Assembly (NCBI RefSeq): GCF_004786035.1 | Contig: NZ_CP035088.1 | Coordinates: 5,406,001-5,470,000, forward strand | Reading direction: 5' to 3' | Source: Pseudomonas viciae | GTDB taxonomy: Bacteria; Pseudomonadota; Gammaproteobacteria; Pseudomonadales; Pseudomonadaceae | DNA length: 64,000 bases | Shown here: piece after piece, positions 1-9,522 of the stretch | Layout: every line of letters starts with the position of its first letter | Position numbering within the stretch: position 1 is the stretch's first letter | Notes under the pieces: model-generated | What the model was told of the DNA's origin: nothing | Database searches by the model: none | Seen by the model: only the letters and a program-made list of their open reading frames with translations | Made by a program: the position numbers and the translations under genes

Positions 1-288
1 AAAGACACCGATGAGTTCATGACCATCGCCGAGAATGTCCACCTGGACGGCATACTGGATCGCATCAAGGTGCCGTTCCTCGTCACCCATGGTGAGAAGG
101 ACTCGCAGATTCCATTGAAGTGGGCGCACCGTACCTACGAGCAGTTGGTCAACAGCCCTAAGCGCGAGCTGAAAATATTCACCGAACGCGAAGGCGGCGT
201 CCAACATTCGAGCTTCGATAACAGTATCAATGCCGGCCAGTACATTGCCGACTGGGTCGCTGAAGTGCTTGGAGGGCGGACTGCCTGA
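1..288 (+). CDS. alpha/beta hydrolase, C-terminal fragment
   Basis: The reading frame is open from the first base of the window, so this is the last 95 codons of a longer gene whose start lies outside. The visible part contains the strand-turn VTHGEKDSQIP, typical of the acid-bearing loop of alpha/beta hydrolases, and GGVQHSSFDN, which looks like the loop carrying the catalytic histidine. The pattern resembles FrsA or dienelactone-hydrolase-like esterases that work on ester or C-C bonds. The nucleophile serine region is not in the window, so substrate and subfamily cannot be given. A long inverted repeat follows the stop. Confidence 0.75.
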   Translation, partial: KDTDEFMTIAENVHLDGILDRIKVPFLVTHGEKDSQIPLKWAHRTYEQLVNSPKRELKIFTEREGGVQHSSFDNSINAGQYIADWVAEVLGGRTA

Positions 289-334
289 GGGGGTGCTGCA
301 GAATCCGGCAGGGCTGCGAGGAGATGAGGATTGT

Positions 335-443
335 GTAGGAGCTGCCGAAGGCTGCGATCTTTTGATCTTGTTTTGCTGATCTTCATTCAAGACCCAATTG
401 TCTGGGGAAAGATCGCAGCCTCGCTTCGCTCGACAGCTCCTAC
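335..443. repeat. long interspersed inverted repeat
   Basis: GTAGGAGCTGCCGAAGGCTG followed by CGATCTTTTGATC faces GATCGCAGCCTCGCTTCGCT with CGACAGCTCCTAC about 45 bases further on. The arms are imperfectly complementary. This is a recurrent intergenic repeat type of fluorescent pseudomonads, different from the GTGGGAGC family elsewhere in the window. It lies between two convergent genes and ends seven bases from the metE stop, so its hairpin may protect or end both transcripts. Confidence 0.75.
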
Positions 444-450
444 GCGGCTC

Positions 451-2763
451 TTACGCCAACTGGCTTCTCAGTTGCCGCGCCGCCGCCACCATGTTCACCA
501 ACGCCGCTTCCGTCTCCGGCCAAGCCCGGGTTTTCAGCCCGCAGTCGGGGTTGATCCACAACCGCTCGGCGGGGATCCGCTTCACTGCCTTGCTCATCAG
601 CGCGACCATCTCAGCCGTGTCCGGCACCCGTGGCGAGTGGATGTCGTAGACGCCCGGCCCGATGTCGTTGGGGTAGTCGAATGCCTCGAACGCGTCGAGC
701 AGTTCCATGTCCGAACGCGAAGTTTCGATGGTGATGACGTCAGCGTCCATGGCCGCGATAGCCTGGATCACGTCGTTGAATTCGCTGTAGCACATGTGGG
801 TGTGGATCTGGGTTTCGTCGCTCACCCCCGACGCGCTCAAGCGGAAGGCCTCCACGGCCCAGTCCAGGTACTCCCGCCATTGCCCGCGACGCAGCGGCAA
901 ACCTTCGCGGAACGCCGCCTCGTCGATCTGCACGATCTTGATTCCGGCCTGTTCCAGGTCCACTACTTCGTCGCGCAGGGCCAGGGCCAGTTGGCGGGCC
1001 TGGACTTGACGCGAGATGTCCTCACGGGGAAACGACCACATCAGCATGGTCACGGGACCGGTGAGCATGCCCTTCATGACCTTGTCGGTCAGGCTTTGCG
1101 CGTAGCGGATCCAGTCGACGGTCATGGCTTTCGGCCGGCTGATGTCGCCGTAGATGATCGCCGGTTTCACGCAACGCGAGCCGTAGCTCTGCACCCAACC
1201 GAAACGGGTGAAGGAGTAGCCGTCCAGTTGCTCGGCGAAATACTCCACCATGTCGTTGCGCTCGGCTTCACCGTGCACCAGCACATCCAGACCCAGGCGT
1301 TCCTGGATCTGCACGGCATGGCGGATCTCGGTGTGCATGGCGTCCTGATAATCATTGGCCGACAGCTTGCCTTGCTTATATGCCTGACGCGCCAGGCGAA
1401 TCGCCGGAGTCTGCGGGAAGGAGCCGATGGTGGTGGTGGGAAACGTGGGCAGTTTCAACCGGGCATGCTGCTGTTCGATGCGCTTGGCAAACGACGAACG
1501 CCGCTGGCTGTCCTGTGGCCCGATGGCGGCCAGACGAGCCTGGACCTCGGCTTTGTGAATGCGCGTCGAGTTGGCGCGACGGGCCTGCACCTCGCGGCTG
1601 TCGGCCAAGGCCTGCTGTACGCCGGGGGCCTGCGGATCGTTGAGCGCATCGCGCAACACCGCCACTTCACCGCACTTCTGCACGGCGAAGGCCAGCCAGC
1701 CCTTGAGTTCCGGATCGAGCCGGTCTTCGCGCTCCAGATCCACCGGGCTGTGCAGCAATGAACAAGAAGTGCTGACCCAGAGGTTATCGCCAAAACGCTC
1801 CTGGGCCGGTTGCAACTGCGCCAGTGCCTGTTCCAGTTCGCAACGCCAGACATTACGGCCATTGACCAGCCCCACCGACAGAATCTTGTAGGTGGGCAGG
1901 CGGTCCAGTACCTGGCCCAGTTGCTCCGGCGCACGCACGGCGTCGATGTGCAAACCGTCCACCGGCAGGCTCACCGCCAGGCCGAGGTTGTCTTCCAGGC
2001 CACTGAAATAAGTCGCCACCAGTTTCTTCAGCGGCGAGTACTGGAGAATGTGATAAGCCCGCTCGAACGCGCTTTTCCAGGCCAGGGGCAGGTCGAGGGT
2101 GAGGATCGGTTCGTCGATCTGCACCCACTCCACGCCCTGGGCCTTGAGGCGGTTGAGGATTTCACCGTAGACCGGCAGCAGGCGCTCCAGCAGCTCGAGC
2201 TTGTCGAAATTCCCACCCTTGGCCTTGCCCAGCCACAGATAAGTCAGCGGGCCGATGATCACCGGTTTGACCTGGTGCCCCAGGGCGTGGGCCTCGTCGA
2301 CTTCGTCGAACAACTGCTCCCAGCTCAGGGTGAAGGTCTGATCCGCGGAAAACTCCGGGACCAGGTAGTGGTAGTTGGTGTCGAACCACTTGGTCAATTC
2401 CTGGGCGTATTGCGCCTGGCCGTGGTCGGTACCGCAACAGGCGGCCGTGGCGCCACGGGCCATGGCAAACAGCGTGTCGAGGGTCGGTTTACCCTGGGCA
2501 CTCAAGGTGCTGTGGAAACGCGGCGGAACGGCGCCCAGGGCCAAGGTGTGACCGAGCACCTGGTCGTACCAGGCAAAGTCACCGACCGGCAGCAAGTCGA
2601 TGCCGGCATCTTTCTGCAGTTGCCAGTGCCGGGCCCGCAGTTCGCGGCCCACCGCTTGCAGCGCGGCCGGGGCGAGGTCGCCCTTCCAGTAGGCTTCGAG
2701 GGCTTTTTTCAGTTCGCGGTCGGTGCCGATGCGTGGAAAACCGAGAGAGTGGGCCAGGGCCAT
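451..2763 (-). CDS. metE: cobalamin-independent methionine synthase MetE
   Basis: This 770-residue protein is 5-methyltetrahydropteroyltriglutamate-homocysteine methyltransferase, which makes methionine in the cytoplasm without vitamin B12. It has the full length of the family, with the N-terminal domain beginning [17 protein letters not shown] and the C-terminal catalytic barrel. HTHMCYSEF and NPDCGLKTR carry the zinc-ligand His and Cys residues. The start is supported by AGGAGG at 2774-2779 on the minus strand. It is divergent from metR across about 107 bases that hold a MetR-type palindrome, the classical arrangement for homocysteine-dependent activation by MetR. Confidence 0.97.
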   Translation of the reverse strand: MALAHSLGFPRIGTDRELKKALEAYWKGDLAPAALQAVGRELRARHWQLQKDAGIDLLPVGDFAWYDQVLGHTLALGAVPPRFHSTLSAQGKPTLDTLFAMARGATAACCGTDHGQAQYAQELTKWFDTNYHYLVPEFSADQTFTLSWEQLFDEVDEAHALGHQVKPVIIGPLTYLWLGKAKGGNFDKLELLERLLPVYGEILNRLKAQGVEWVQIDEPILTLDLPLAWKSAFERAYHILQYSPLKKLVATYFSGLEDNLGLAVSLPVDGLHIDAVRAPEQLGQVLDRLPTYKILSVGLVNGRNVWRCELEQALAQLQPAQERFGDNLWVSTSCSLLHSPVDLEREDRLDPELKGWLAFAVQKCGEVAVLRDALNDPQAPGVQQALADSREVQARRANSTRIHKAEVQARLAAIGPQDSQRRSSFAKRIEQQHARLKLPTFPTTTIGSFPQTPAIRLARQAYKQGKLSANDYQDAMHTEIRHAVQIQERLGLDVLVHGEAERNDMVEYFAEQLDGYSFTRFGWVQSYGSRCVKPAIIYGDISRPKAMTVDWIRYAQSLTDKVMKGMLTGPVTMLMWSFPREDISRQVQARQLALALRDEVVDLEQAGIKIVQIDEAAFREGLPLRRGQWREYLDWAVEAFRLSASGVSDETQIHTHMCYSEFNDVIQAIAAMDADVITIETSRSDMELLDAFEAFDYPNDIGPGVYDIHSPRVPDTAEMVALMSKAVKRIPAERLWINPDCGLKTRAWPETEAALVNMVAAARQLRSQLA

Positions 2764-2815
2764 GGTATGCGTCCTCCTATAAAAGATGGCGCCATTGTCG
2801 ACAGCTCACCCTACA

Positions 2816-2828
2816 TGAGACAAACTCA
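2816..2828. promoter_or_regulatory. MetR-type operator between metE and metR
   Basis: TGAGACAAACTCA is a perfect TGAG-N5-CTCA palindrome, close to the enterobacterial MetR consensus TGAA-N5-TTCA. It lies in the only gap between divergent metE and metR, nearer metR, and could serve both activation of metE and autoregulation of metR. The palindrome is seen; binding is inferred. Confidence 0.6.
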
Positions 2829-2870
2829 ACCTTTTCGTGTTGATCACAAGTTTTCCTCATGGAGGCCACC

Positions 2871-3788
2871 GTGCTTGAAATCCGTCACCTCAAGACCCTG
2901 CACGCCTTGCGCGAAGCCGACAGCCTGGTCGAAGCCGCCGAACGCCTGCACCTGACCCAGTCCGCCCTCTCCCACCAATTCAAGGAACTGGAGGAGCGCC
3001 TGGGGATGCCGTTGTTCGTGCGCAAGACCAAGCCGGTACGCTTCACCAGCGCCGGCCTGCGCCTGCTGCAACTGGCCGACGCCACCCTGCCCCTGTTGCG
3101 CGGTGCCGAACGGGACATCGCACGGCTGGCCGGCGGCACCGCCGGACGTTTGCACATGGCGATCGAATGCCACAGTTGCTTTCAGTGGCTGATGCCGACC
3201 ATCGACCAGTTTCGCGACGCCTGGCCGGAAGTCGAACTGGACCTGGCTTCGGGCTTCGCCTTCGCCCCGCTGCCGGCCCTGGCCCGGGGTGATCTGGACC
3301 TGGTGGTGACCTCCGACCCGCTGGAACTGGCCGGCATCACCTACGTGCCGCTGTTCACCTACGAAGCGATGCTTGCCGTGGCCAACCAGCATCGCCTGGC
3401 GGGCAAGCCCTACGTCGTGCCGGAAGACCTGATCAGCGAAACCTTGATCACCTATCCGGTGGAACGAGACCGGCTGGACATCTTCACCCGCTTCCTGGAG
3501 CCGGCCGACATCGAACCGGCCCAGGTGCGCACCTCCGAACTGACGGTGATGATGATGCAACTGGTGGCCAGCGGCCGAGGTGTGTGCGGCATGCCGCACT
3601 GGGCACTGCATGAATACAGCTCGCGGGGCTACGTGAAAGCCAAGCGGCTGGGGGAGAAAGGCTTGTTTGCCACGCTGTATGCGGCGGTGCGTACCGACAT
3701 GCTCGATGCGCCGTACATGCGCGATTTTTTGCTGACGGCCAAGGACACTTCGTTTTCCACGTTGGATGGGGTGAGTGCTGTTCGGTGA
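2871..3788 (+). CDS. metR: LysR-family regulator of methionine synthesis MetR
   Basis: MetR activates metE with homocysteine as co-inducer. The product has an N-terminal winged helix-turn-helix (LEIRHLKTLHALREADSL, then LTQSALSHQFKELEERL) and a LysR substrate-binding domain with AIECHSCFQWL and LIDTYPVER-like segments matching E. coli MetR. I chose GTG at 2871 (305 aa). An upstream in-frame ATG at 2859 overlaps the Shine-Dalgarno GGAGG at 2861-2865, which is placed correctly for the GTG, and the protein then begins LEIRHLKTL like known MetR proteins. It is divergent from metE. Confidence 0.93.
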   Translation: MLEIRHLKTLHALREADSLVEAAERLHLTQSALSHQFKELEERLGMPLFVRKTKPVRFTSAGLRLLQLADATLPLLRGAERDIARLAGGTAGRLHMAIECHSCFQWLMPTIDQFRDAWPEVELDLASGFAFAPLPALARGDLDLVVTSDPLELAGITYVPLFTYEAMLAVANQHRLAGKPYVVPEDLISETLITYPVERDRLDIFTRFLEPADIEPAQVRTSELTVMMMQLVASGRGVCGMPHWALHEYSSRGYVKAKRLGEKGLFATLYAAVRTDMLDAPYMRDFLLTAKDTSFSTLDGVSAVR

Positions 3789-3804
3789 TACCGCGTCGCG
3801 CCTA

Positions 3805-3827
3805 TCGCGAGCAAGCCCGCTCCCACA
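3805..3827 (-). repeat. single REP element
   Basis: TCGCGAGCAAGCCCGCTCCC followed by ACA is one unpaired copy of the window's main REP family, lying just after metR. Confidence 0.8.
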
Positions 3828-3879
3828 GGAGATCGCTGGTTGACACAGAACGTGTGCTCATCTCACAAGGGCGGTGGGA

Positions 3880-4377
3880 TTAGAGCTCAAGCCACATATG
3901 GATTTTGTCGAGGTATTCGTCGCCCACCCGTATCGCCATTGGTTCGAGGCCGTACAGCACGAAACCGCAGCGCTGGTAGAGCTTGACGGCCGGGGCGTTG
4001 CCGGCGGTGACGGTCAATTGCACCAGGCGCAAAAAGCTGTAGCGACGGGCTTCGTCGAGGGCGGCCTGTACCAGTTGGTAGCCCAGGCCTCGATGACAAT
4101 GGGCTTGGACGACGTACATGCCAAACAACGTCGCTTTGTGCCGGGCCTTTTCCCGGGGCTCCAGGGACAGCCCGACAATCCCCACCAACTGATCCTCGAC
4201 AAACGCCCCCAGCACCACATCCAGCCGATTGGTCAGGCGCGCTTCCCACCAATTGATGGGCAGCGCCGCCCGCTCGTTGACGCTGGAGGTGAAGGCCTGC
4301 GGATGAAGCGCGTAGGCCTGGAGCATCAGCTCGCGATACGCCTGGGCATCGCCCGCCCGCAGCCGTCGAATGCTCAC
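3880..4377 (-). CDS. GNAT-family N-acetyltransferase
   Basis: This 165-residue protein has the single-domain GNAT fold: MSIRRLRAGDAQAYREL at the N-terminus, the central strand VGIVGLSLEPREKARHKATLFGM, and the acetyl-CoA loop area HCHRGLGYQLVQAAL (Q/RxxGxG/A-like) followed by LVQLTVTAGNAPAVKLYQRCGF. It should transfer acetyl from acetyl-CoA to an amine, but the substrate cannot be read. The start is GTG, overlapping the upstream LysE-family stop as GTGA, so translation is probably coupled. It is the last gene of a three-gene operon. Confidence 0.85.
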   Translation of the reverse strand: MSIRRLRAGDAQAYRELMLQAYALHPQAFTSSVNERAALPINWWEARLTNRLDVVLGAFVEDQLVGIVGLSLEPREKARHKATLFGMYVVQAHCHRGLGYQLVQAALDEARRYSFLRLVQLTVTAGNAPAVKLYQRCGFVLYGLEPMAIRVGDEYLDKIHMWLEL

Positions 4378-5012
4378 GCCGAACGCCGTTGCTCAAACAT
4401 CAGGCGCAACGCCAGCGCCCCCAGCACAAAGCCCATGAAATAACGCTGGGCCGCCAGCCAGGTCGGGTTGTGGACGAACCACGAGGCAATGCCGGCGGCG
4501 AACAGGGCAATCAGCAGGTTGACGCTAAAACTGACGCTGATCTGGGTCAGCCCCAGGATGATGCTCTGGGTGAACAGCGAACCGTGTTCCGGGCTGATGA
4601 ATTGCGGGAACACCGAGAGGTAAAACACCGCGATCTTCGGATTCAGCGCGCTGGTGAGAAAGCCCATGGTGATCAACTTGCGCGTCGAGTCCGCCGGCAG
4701 CTGCTGGGCCTCGAAAGGCGAACGCGCCCCGGGCTTCACGGCCTGCCAGGCCAGCCAGAGCAGGTACAGCGCACCGGCCCATTTCAACACTTCATAGGCC
4801 ACCGGCACTGCCAGGAACACTGCGGTGAGCCCCACCGCCGCGGCGAACATGTGCACGAAAAACCCGGCCACCACCCCCAGCAAGGACGTGACACCGGCCT
4901 TGCGGCCCTGGCAGATCGAACGGGAAATCAGATAGATCATGTTCGGGCCGGGCGTGAGCACCATCAACAACGCCGCGGCGGCGAAAACCAACAGGTCCGG
5001 CAATGGAATCAT
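4374..5012 (-). CDS. LysE/RhtB-family amino-acid exporter
   Basis: This inner-membrane protein of 212 residues has about six hydrophobic segments and the LysE signature near the N-terminus (LLMVLTPGPNMIYLISRS). The family exports amino acids or their derivatives, and the substrate is unknown. The start at 5012 (MIPLPDLLVF) is preferred over ATG 5018 or TTG 5021 because AAGGA lies nine bases upstream of it. It sits between a NUDIX gene (17 bases upstream) and a GNAT gene (4-base overlap). An acetyltransferase beside an exporter suggests handling of one amine or amino-acid compound. Confidence 0.88.
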   Translation of the reverse strand: MIPLPDLLVFAAAALLMVLTPGPNMIYLISRSICQGRKAGVTSLLGVVAGFFVHMFAAAVGLTAVFLAVPVAYEVLKWAGALYLLWLAWQAVKPGARSPFEAQQLPADSTRKLITMGFLTSALNPKIAVFYLSVFPQFISPEHGSLFTQSIILGLTQISVSFSVNLLIALFAAGIASWFVHNPTWLAAQRYFMGFVLGALALRLMFEQRRSA

Positions 5013-5029
5013 GAGCATCAATCCTTGAG

Positions 5030-5446
5030 TCAGCAGGTCACGAGGTGTGTGGCTCGATAAAACGGCAGGATCACCTCACCTGTCAACGGTGCCAACACAA
5101 GATCGCTGTCGCCGGCCGGGTCGATCCAGCGCACTTCCTCAATTTCAGCGGCGGGCGAAACCGGGGCGTCGATGGTCAGCAAAAACACTTCAGCCTGCAC
5201 GGTAAAACCCGGCTCGTTGGCGGCCGGAGCGCTGAACGAGCCCAGGTAACGGGCTTGTGCCGGATCGATCGTCAGGCCAAGTTCCTCTTCCAGCTCCCGG
5301 GCCAGGGCCTGGACCGGCTGTTCATGGGCCTCGATCTTGCCCCCCGGCTGCATGAAGGCCAGGGTGCCGCGTTTGCGCACCAGCAGGGTTCGACCGTCAG
5401 GCCCGATCAACAGGGCCGCGGCAATGCGGATGAGGGAAGTGGTCAT
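5030..5446 (-). CDS. NUDIX hydrolase
   Basis: This small cytoplasmic pyrophosphohydrolase of 138 residues has a complete NUDIX box: G-x5-E, seven residues, then RELEEELGL. It should cleave a nucleoside diphosphate linked to another group using Mg2+ held by the box glutamates. It is the first gene of the NUDIX-LysE-GNAT operon. A REPIN lies upstream. Substrate cannot be predicted from sequence. Confidence 0.88.
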   Translation of the reverse strand: MTTSLIRIAAALLIGPDGRTLLVRKRGTLAFMQPGGKIEAHEQPVQALARELEEELGLTIDPAQARYLGSFSAPAANEPGFTVQAEVFLLTIDAPVSPAAEIEEVRWIDPAGDSDLVLAPLTGEVILPFYRATHLVTC

Positions 5447-5533
5447 GGGAGATCAAAGCCTTGGGCGGGGAAATGCCGGGGGAGATTACAGGCCAGGGGG
5501 AAACGAGCAAAGCCCAGAATCCACACATCCCCA

Positions 5534-5622
5534 TGTGGGAGCGGGCTGCTCGCGAAGGCGCTGTGTCAGGCAACATTGATTGCGACTGATACTCCGCCTT
5601 CGCGAGCAAGCCCGCTCTCACA
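5534..5622. repeat. REPIN (facing REP pair)
   Basis: TGTGGGAGCGGGCTGCTCGC (one base shorter than the usual GGGCTTGCTCGC) and CGCGAGCAAGCCCGCTCTCA face each other across about 35 bases. It separates the NUDIX operon from the upstream receiver gene. Confidence 0.88.
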
Positions 5623-5634
5623 GTTGAACTGCGG

Positions 5635-7002
5635 TCAGCCCAAAATCGGCTTCGGCACCGAGGGGTCCGCTTCCTCCTCAGGGATTTTGACGAACACGCT
5701 GTACCGGGCCCCTTCCATCGATTCGAAGGCGATGAGCTTTTCCACCAGCGGAGCGCTCAGGACCTTGCCAGCGTTCAGCAGCAACATACCGTTGTCGGCG
5801 TTGAGGTTGCGCGCCAGGATCATCCCAGGCCCCAACTCCCGGGTGCTCATGACCTTCACCGTCGGATCGGACAAGGTCACGTCGTCCAGGTATTCGCCAC
5901 AAGCCTTGATGAAGTCCTCGATCATGTCCGGGTCGTACAGCTTGCCGGCGTATTTGCGGATGTAGACCAGCGCTTCGTCGCTGTTCATCTGCCGCTCGAG
6001 AATCAACCCGCGCTGCAGTTCAATGAAGTCCACCGCCAGTTTCAACAGCCGCGAACCGAACGGAATGGCCTCGCCCTTGAGGTGCTCGGGAAAGCCGCTA
6101 CCGTCCCAGCGCTCCTGGTGATGGCGGATGATCCGTGCCGCATCCTTCATCGGGTCCAGGGTCATCAGCAGCGATTCGCTCTGCTTCGGATAGGCGCGGT
6201 ACAGCTCAAGTTCAGTGTGGTGCAACATGTCGGCGGGCGTGACCATCATGTTGTCGGTCCAACTCAGCTTGCCAATGTTGTAGAGCGCCGCAGCCATGGT
6301 CAGGTCGCGGTCGGTGGACTCGTCCAGGAAGTGCAGCCGACTGTAGACGCGGATCAGCTCGATGATCTGCCGGTTGGTCTGCTTGGCCTTGGGCAGGCGC
6401 AGGTTGGCGATCAACGAAAACACTTCGGTGCTGGTTACATAGCTGCGCTTGAGCTCGTCATAGGCCAGGTCGAGCATGTCGGCGGTCTGCTGCAACTCGG
6501 AGGTGCGCGAGGCCACGCGTTTTTCCAGGGTGGCGTTGAGGGTCTTGAGTTGCTGGTTCTGTTCGCTGTTCAGCGCTTCGAGGCGCTGGCGCTCGCTTTC
6601 GGAATGTTGGTGGGCCAGGGCCTGACGCAGGGCCTGTATCAGTTCCTCATCGTTCCAGGGCTTGCTGAGGTAGCGATAAAGCTGCCCCTCATTGATGGCC
6701 TTGGTCATCATATCCACGTCGGCGTAACCGGTGAGCAGGATGCGCAAGGTCGACGGGTAAAGCTTGCGAATCTGCGCCAGCAGCGTCGCGCCGTCCATGT
6801 TCGGCATGCGCGCATCGGTCATCACCAGGTCGACCGGCCGCTCCTTGAGGATTTCCAGGGCCTTGGCCCCGCTGTCGGCCAACAGAATTTCATACGGTTG
6901 GCTGCGCAATAACCGCCGCAGGCTATTGAGAATCGACTCTTCGTCATCGACCAGCAGCACCGTCGGCTTCGTAACCGGAACGTCCGGCGATTGATCTTCC
7001 AT
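5635..7002 (-). CDS. response regulator with degenerate HD-GYP (YN/GFP) domain
   Basis: This 455-residue protein has a CheY-like receiver (about residues 14-130: LLVDDEESIL, DLVMTDARMPNMDG, LLTGYAD, SKPW), a coiled-coil linker rich in Q and E (about 135-185), and an HD-GYP fold. Active HD-GYP enzymes hydrolyse cyclic di-GMP with metal-binding LHDIGK and KxHP motifs. Here these read LYNIGK and RAYP, so the HD pair and a histidine ligand are lost, while HHQERWDGSGFP retains the second half. It is probably a non-enzymatic c-di-GMP effector, like P. aeruginosa PA2572 (YN-GYP) as I recall it. AGGAGGGGG precedes the ATG. It is divergent from the signalling operon beginning at 7231. Confidence 0.88.
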   Translation of the reverse strand: MEDQSPDVPVTKPTVLLVDDEESILNSLRRLLRSQPYEILLADSGAKALEILKERPVDLVMTDARMPNMDGATLLAQIRKLYPSTLRILLTGYADVDMMTKAINEGQLYRYLSKPWNDEELIQALRQALAHQHSESERQRLEALNSEQNQQLKTLNATLEKRVASRTSELQQTADMLDLAYDELKRSYVTSTEVFSLIANLRLPKAKQTNRQIIELIRVYSRLHFLDESTDRDLTMAAALYNIGKLSWTDNMMVTPADMLHHTELELYRAYPKQSESLLMTLDPMKDAARIIRHHQERWDGSGFPEHLKGEAIPFGSRLLKLAVDFIELQRGLILERQMNSDEALVYIRKYAGKLYDPDMIEDFIKACGEYLDDVTLSDPTVKVMSTRELGPGMILARNLNADNGMLLLNAGKVLSAPLVEKLIAFESMEGARYSVFVKIPEEEADPSVPKPILG

Positions 7003-7230
7003 TAGAACCCCCTCCTATTCACGACAACTGTTCTACCCTACCCCCGAAATACAGGCTAGTAGATTGCGTAAATTTAGGCAGGAATTGCCATTACAGGCCG
7101 AGCGCATCCCGATGAGCCGACTATGCTGTACCTCATGAAGGGCCAAGTACAGGCCAGAATACTCATGCCACAGAAAGGGATATCAGATGCTCCCACGGTT
7201 CTATAGTCAGCATCAAAGCGGTGCACGGCC

Positions 7231-9522
7231 ATGAGCCTGCCGATGGAGAAAGGCAATCGGCGGATCCTGATTGTTGACGACACCCCGACAATTCATGAGG
7301 ACTTTCGAAAAATCCTCAGCCCCCAGGTGACCACCGAAGACAGCCTGAGCAGCGCCGAAGAAGCCCTGTTCGGCGCGCCGGTGGTGGTTTCCAACCAGAG
7401 TTTCGTACTCGATTCGGCGTTCCAGGGCATGGAAGCCTTGAATAAAGTCGAATCAGCGCTGGCCCAGGGGCAGCCCTTCGCCATGGCCTTCATCGACATG
7501 CGCATGCCACCAGGCTGGGACGGCCTGGAGACCATCGAACGGCTGTGGCGAGTCGACCCCAAGCTGCAAGTGGCCCTGTGCACCGCATACTCGGACTATT
7601 CCTGGGAGGACATCTCCGAGCGCCTCGACTTGGGCGATCGCCTGTTGATCCTGAAAAAACCCTTCGATGCCATCGAGATCCGCCAGATGGCCAGCGCCTT
7701 GACCGTCAAATGGCAAATGACCGAAGACGCAGCGCTGAAAATGGACATGCTCGAACGGGCAGTCGAGGAACGTACCCGGGAGCTCGCCGACGCCAACATC
7801 ATCGTGCAGAACAGCCCGACCATCCTCTATCGCCTGCGCGGCGAACCGCCGTTCCCGTTGATGTACATCTCCCACAACATCACCAAGTTCGGCCATTCAG
7901 CGGCGCAACTGATCAATTCGCCGGATTGGGCGCAAATCCTGATTCACCCCGACGACCAAAGCAAAGTCGACGACGCCATGGTGCGCGTCCTGGGTCGCGA
8001 TACGGCGGGCGCCTCCATCGAGTTCCGCATGCGCACTGGCGACGACACATTCCGCTGGGTGGAGAATCGCTACATTCCGGTGCGCAACGAGCAGGGCCTG
8101 CTGTTGGAGGTGGAGGGCATCATTCTCGACATCACCGAGCGCAAGCTGGCCGAAGAGAAGATCGCCCTGCTGGCCCGCACCGACGGCCTGACCGGGCTGG
8201 CCAACCGCGCCACCGTAATCGAGCGCCTGCACCAAGCCTTCGCCGCCGCTCGTCGGGGAGCGGCGCCGTTTGCGATGTTCTATCTGGACCTGGACCACTT
8301 CAAGCGGATCAACGACACCTTGGGCCACCCCATCGGCGATCTGTTGTTGCAGGAGGTCGCCGCGCGCATCAAGGCCTGTACCCGGGAAAACGACGTGGTG
8401 GCGCGCCTGGGTGGCGACGAGTTCGCCATCCTGCAACTGGATGTCCATGAAGCGACCCATTGTGCCGCGCTGGCGGCCAAGATCCGCGATACCCTGGTGG
8501 CGCCCTACTCCCTGGACGGCAACGACGTGCGGATCTCGGTGAGCATCGGCATCGCCCTGTACACCCCGCAGAGCCTGAGTGCCGACAGCTTGATGGCGCA
8601 ATCCGACATGGCGCTCTACCGCTCCAAGGAAAAGGGCCGCAACCAGTACCATTTCCACAATGAAGAAATTAACCAGGAGGTCACGGACCGCGTCGCCCTG
8701 GCCAATGACCTGCGCCAGGCCATCGAAAACAAGGAACTGCAACTGCACTACCTGCCGGAAGTCGACCTCGGCACCGGCAAGATCCTCGGCATGGGCGTGC
8801 AGGTACGCTGGAACCATCCGCAGCGTGGCTGGTTGGAACCGGCGGCCTTCATGCCGGCCGCCGAGAAAACCGGGATTATCATTGGCCTCGGTCATTGGGT
8901 GCTGGACCAGGCCTGCCAACAGATGCGCCAGTGGCGCGACCAAGGCATGGCGCCCCCGGTGATCGCCATCGACCTGTCCCTGACCCAGCTCAAGACCGGC
9001 CCGGAACTGATCTACGACGTGCTGCGCACCACGGCGCGTTGGGAACTGGCGCCCTGGGACCTGCGTTTCGACGTCACCGAAGCCACCCTGGCCCAGACCA
9101 AATGGACCCACAACGACGTGCTGCCGCGCCTCTGCGAACTGGGCGTGCAGATCGCCATCGATGATTTCGGCACCGAATATTCTTCGTTCGACTACCTCAA
9201 GACCTATCGGGTCAACCACCTCAAGCTCGCCCAGCGGTTTCTCGACAGCGCCAACGACGATCCAGAGAACGCCGTGACGTTGCGGGCGATCATCAACTTT
9301 GCCAAGGATGTGGGCATCGGCATCATTGCTGAAGGCGTCGAGACCCAGGAGCAGCGCACCACGCTGATGTCCAGCGGCGGGGCGATGCAAGCCCAGGGGC
9401 ATTACTTCAGTACCGTGGTCGATAGCGGCCAGGCCGCCGAACTGCTCAAGGCCGGCACCATTGTTCCGGTAACGGACCACTGGACCCGACCTGCCAACCA
9501 GCTATCGGAGAGCAACCCATGA
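7231..9522 (+). CDS. REC-PAS-GGDEF-EAL protein, active cyclase motif, degenerate EAL
   Basis: The 763 residues hold four domains. The receiver (about 10-165) has acidic D16/D17, phospho-acceptor D89 in FIDMRMP and K142/K143. A PAS domain with PAC tail covers about 190-305. In the GGDEF domain G394-F398 is intact and the RxxD inhibitory site is R385-D388. The EAL domain has G522-V523-Q524 in place of Glu-Ala-Leu, ID where VN is usual, RFDVTE for ELEITE and LKLA for LKID. It should therefore make cyclic di-GMP under phosphorylation and PAS control but not degrade it. No good Shine-Dalgarno is visible at ATG 7231. The stop overlaps the next gene as ATGA. Confidence 0.92.
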   Translation: MSLPMEKGNRRILIVDDTPTIHEDFRKILSPQVTTEDSLSSAEEALFGAPVVVSNQSFVLDSAFQGMEALNKVESALAQGQPFAMAFIDMRMPPGWDGLETIERLWRVDPKLQVALCTAYSDYSWEDISERLDLGDRLLILKKPFDAIEIRQMASALTVKWQMTEDAALKMDMLERAVEERTRELADANIIVQNSPTILYRLRGEPPFPLMYISHNITKFGHSAAQLINSPDWAQILIHPDDQSKVDDAMVRVLGRDTAGASIEFRMRTGDDTFRWVENRYIPVRNEQGLLLEVEGIILDITERKLAEEKIALLARTDGLTGLANRATVIERLHQAFAAARRGAAPFAMFYLDLDHFKRINDTLGHPIGDLLLQEVAARIKACTRENDVVARLGGDEFAILQLDVHEATHCAALAAKIRDTLVAPYSLDGNDVRISVSIGIALYTPQSLSADSLMAQSDMALYRSKEKGRNQYHFHNEEINQEVTDRVALANDLRQAIENKELQLHYLPEVDLGTGKILGMGVQVRWNHPQRGWLEPAAFMPAAEKTGIIIGLGHWVLDQACQQMRQWRDQGMAPPVIAIDLSLTQLKTGPELIYDVLRTTARWELAPWDLRFDVTEATLAQTKWTHNDVLPRLCELGVQIAIDDFGTEYSSFDYLKTYRVNHLKLAQRFLDSANDDPENAVTLRAIINFAKDVGIGIIAEGVETQEQRTTLMSSGGAMQAQGHYFSTVVDSGQAAELLKAGTIVPVTDHWTRPANQLSESNP

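Noticed and set aside
225..362. Residues 225-355 of the ART protein (coordinates here in residues) considered as a second active transferase
   Set aside because: The arginine and catalytic glutamate positions are A229 and G319, so catalysis is not expected although the fold repeat is visible.
331..2955. Long plus-strand frames opposite metE
   Set aside because: They are rich in H, Q, V and R without domains, and run through the intergenic repeat; metE is certain.
7897..9480. A 527-codon frame opposite the GGDEF-EAL gene
   Set aside because: It is a shadow frame; the plus-strand domains are unambiguous.
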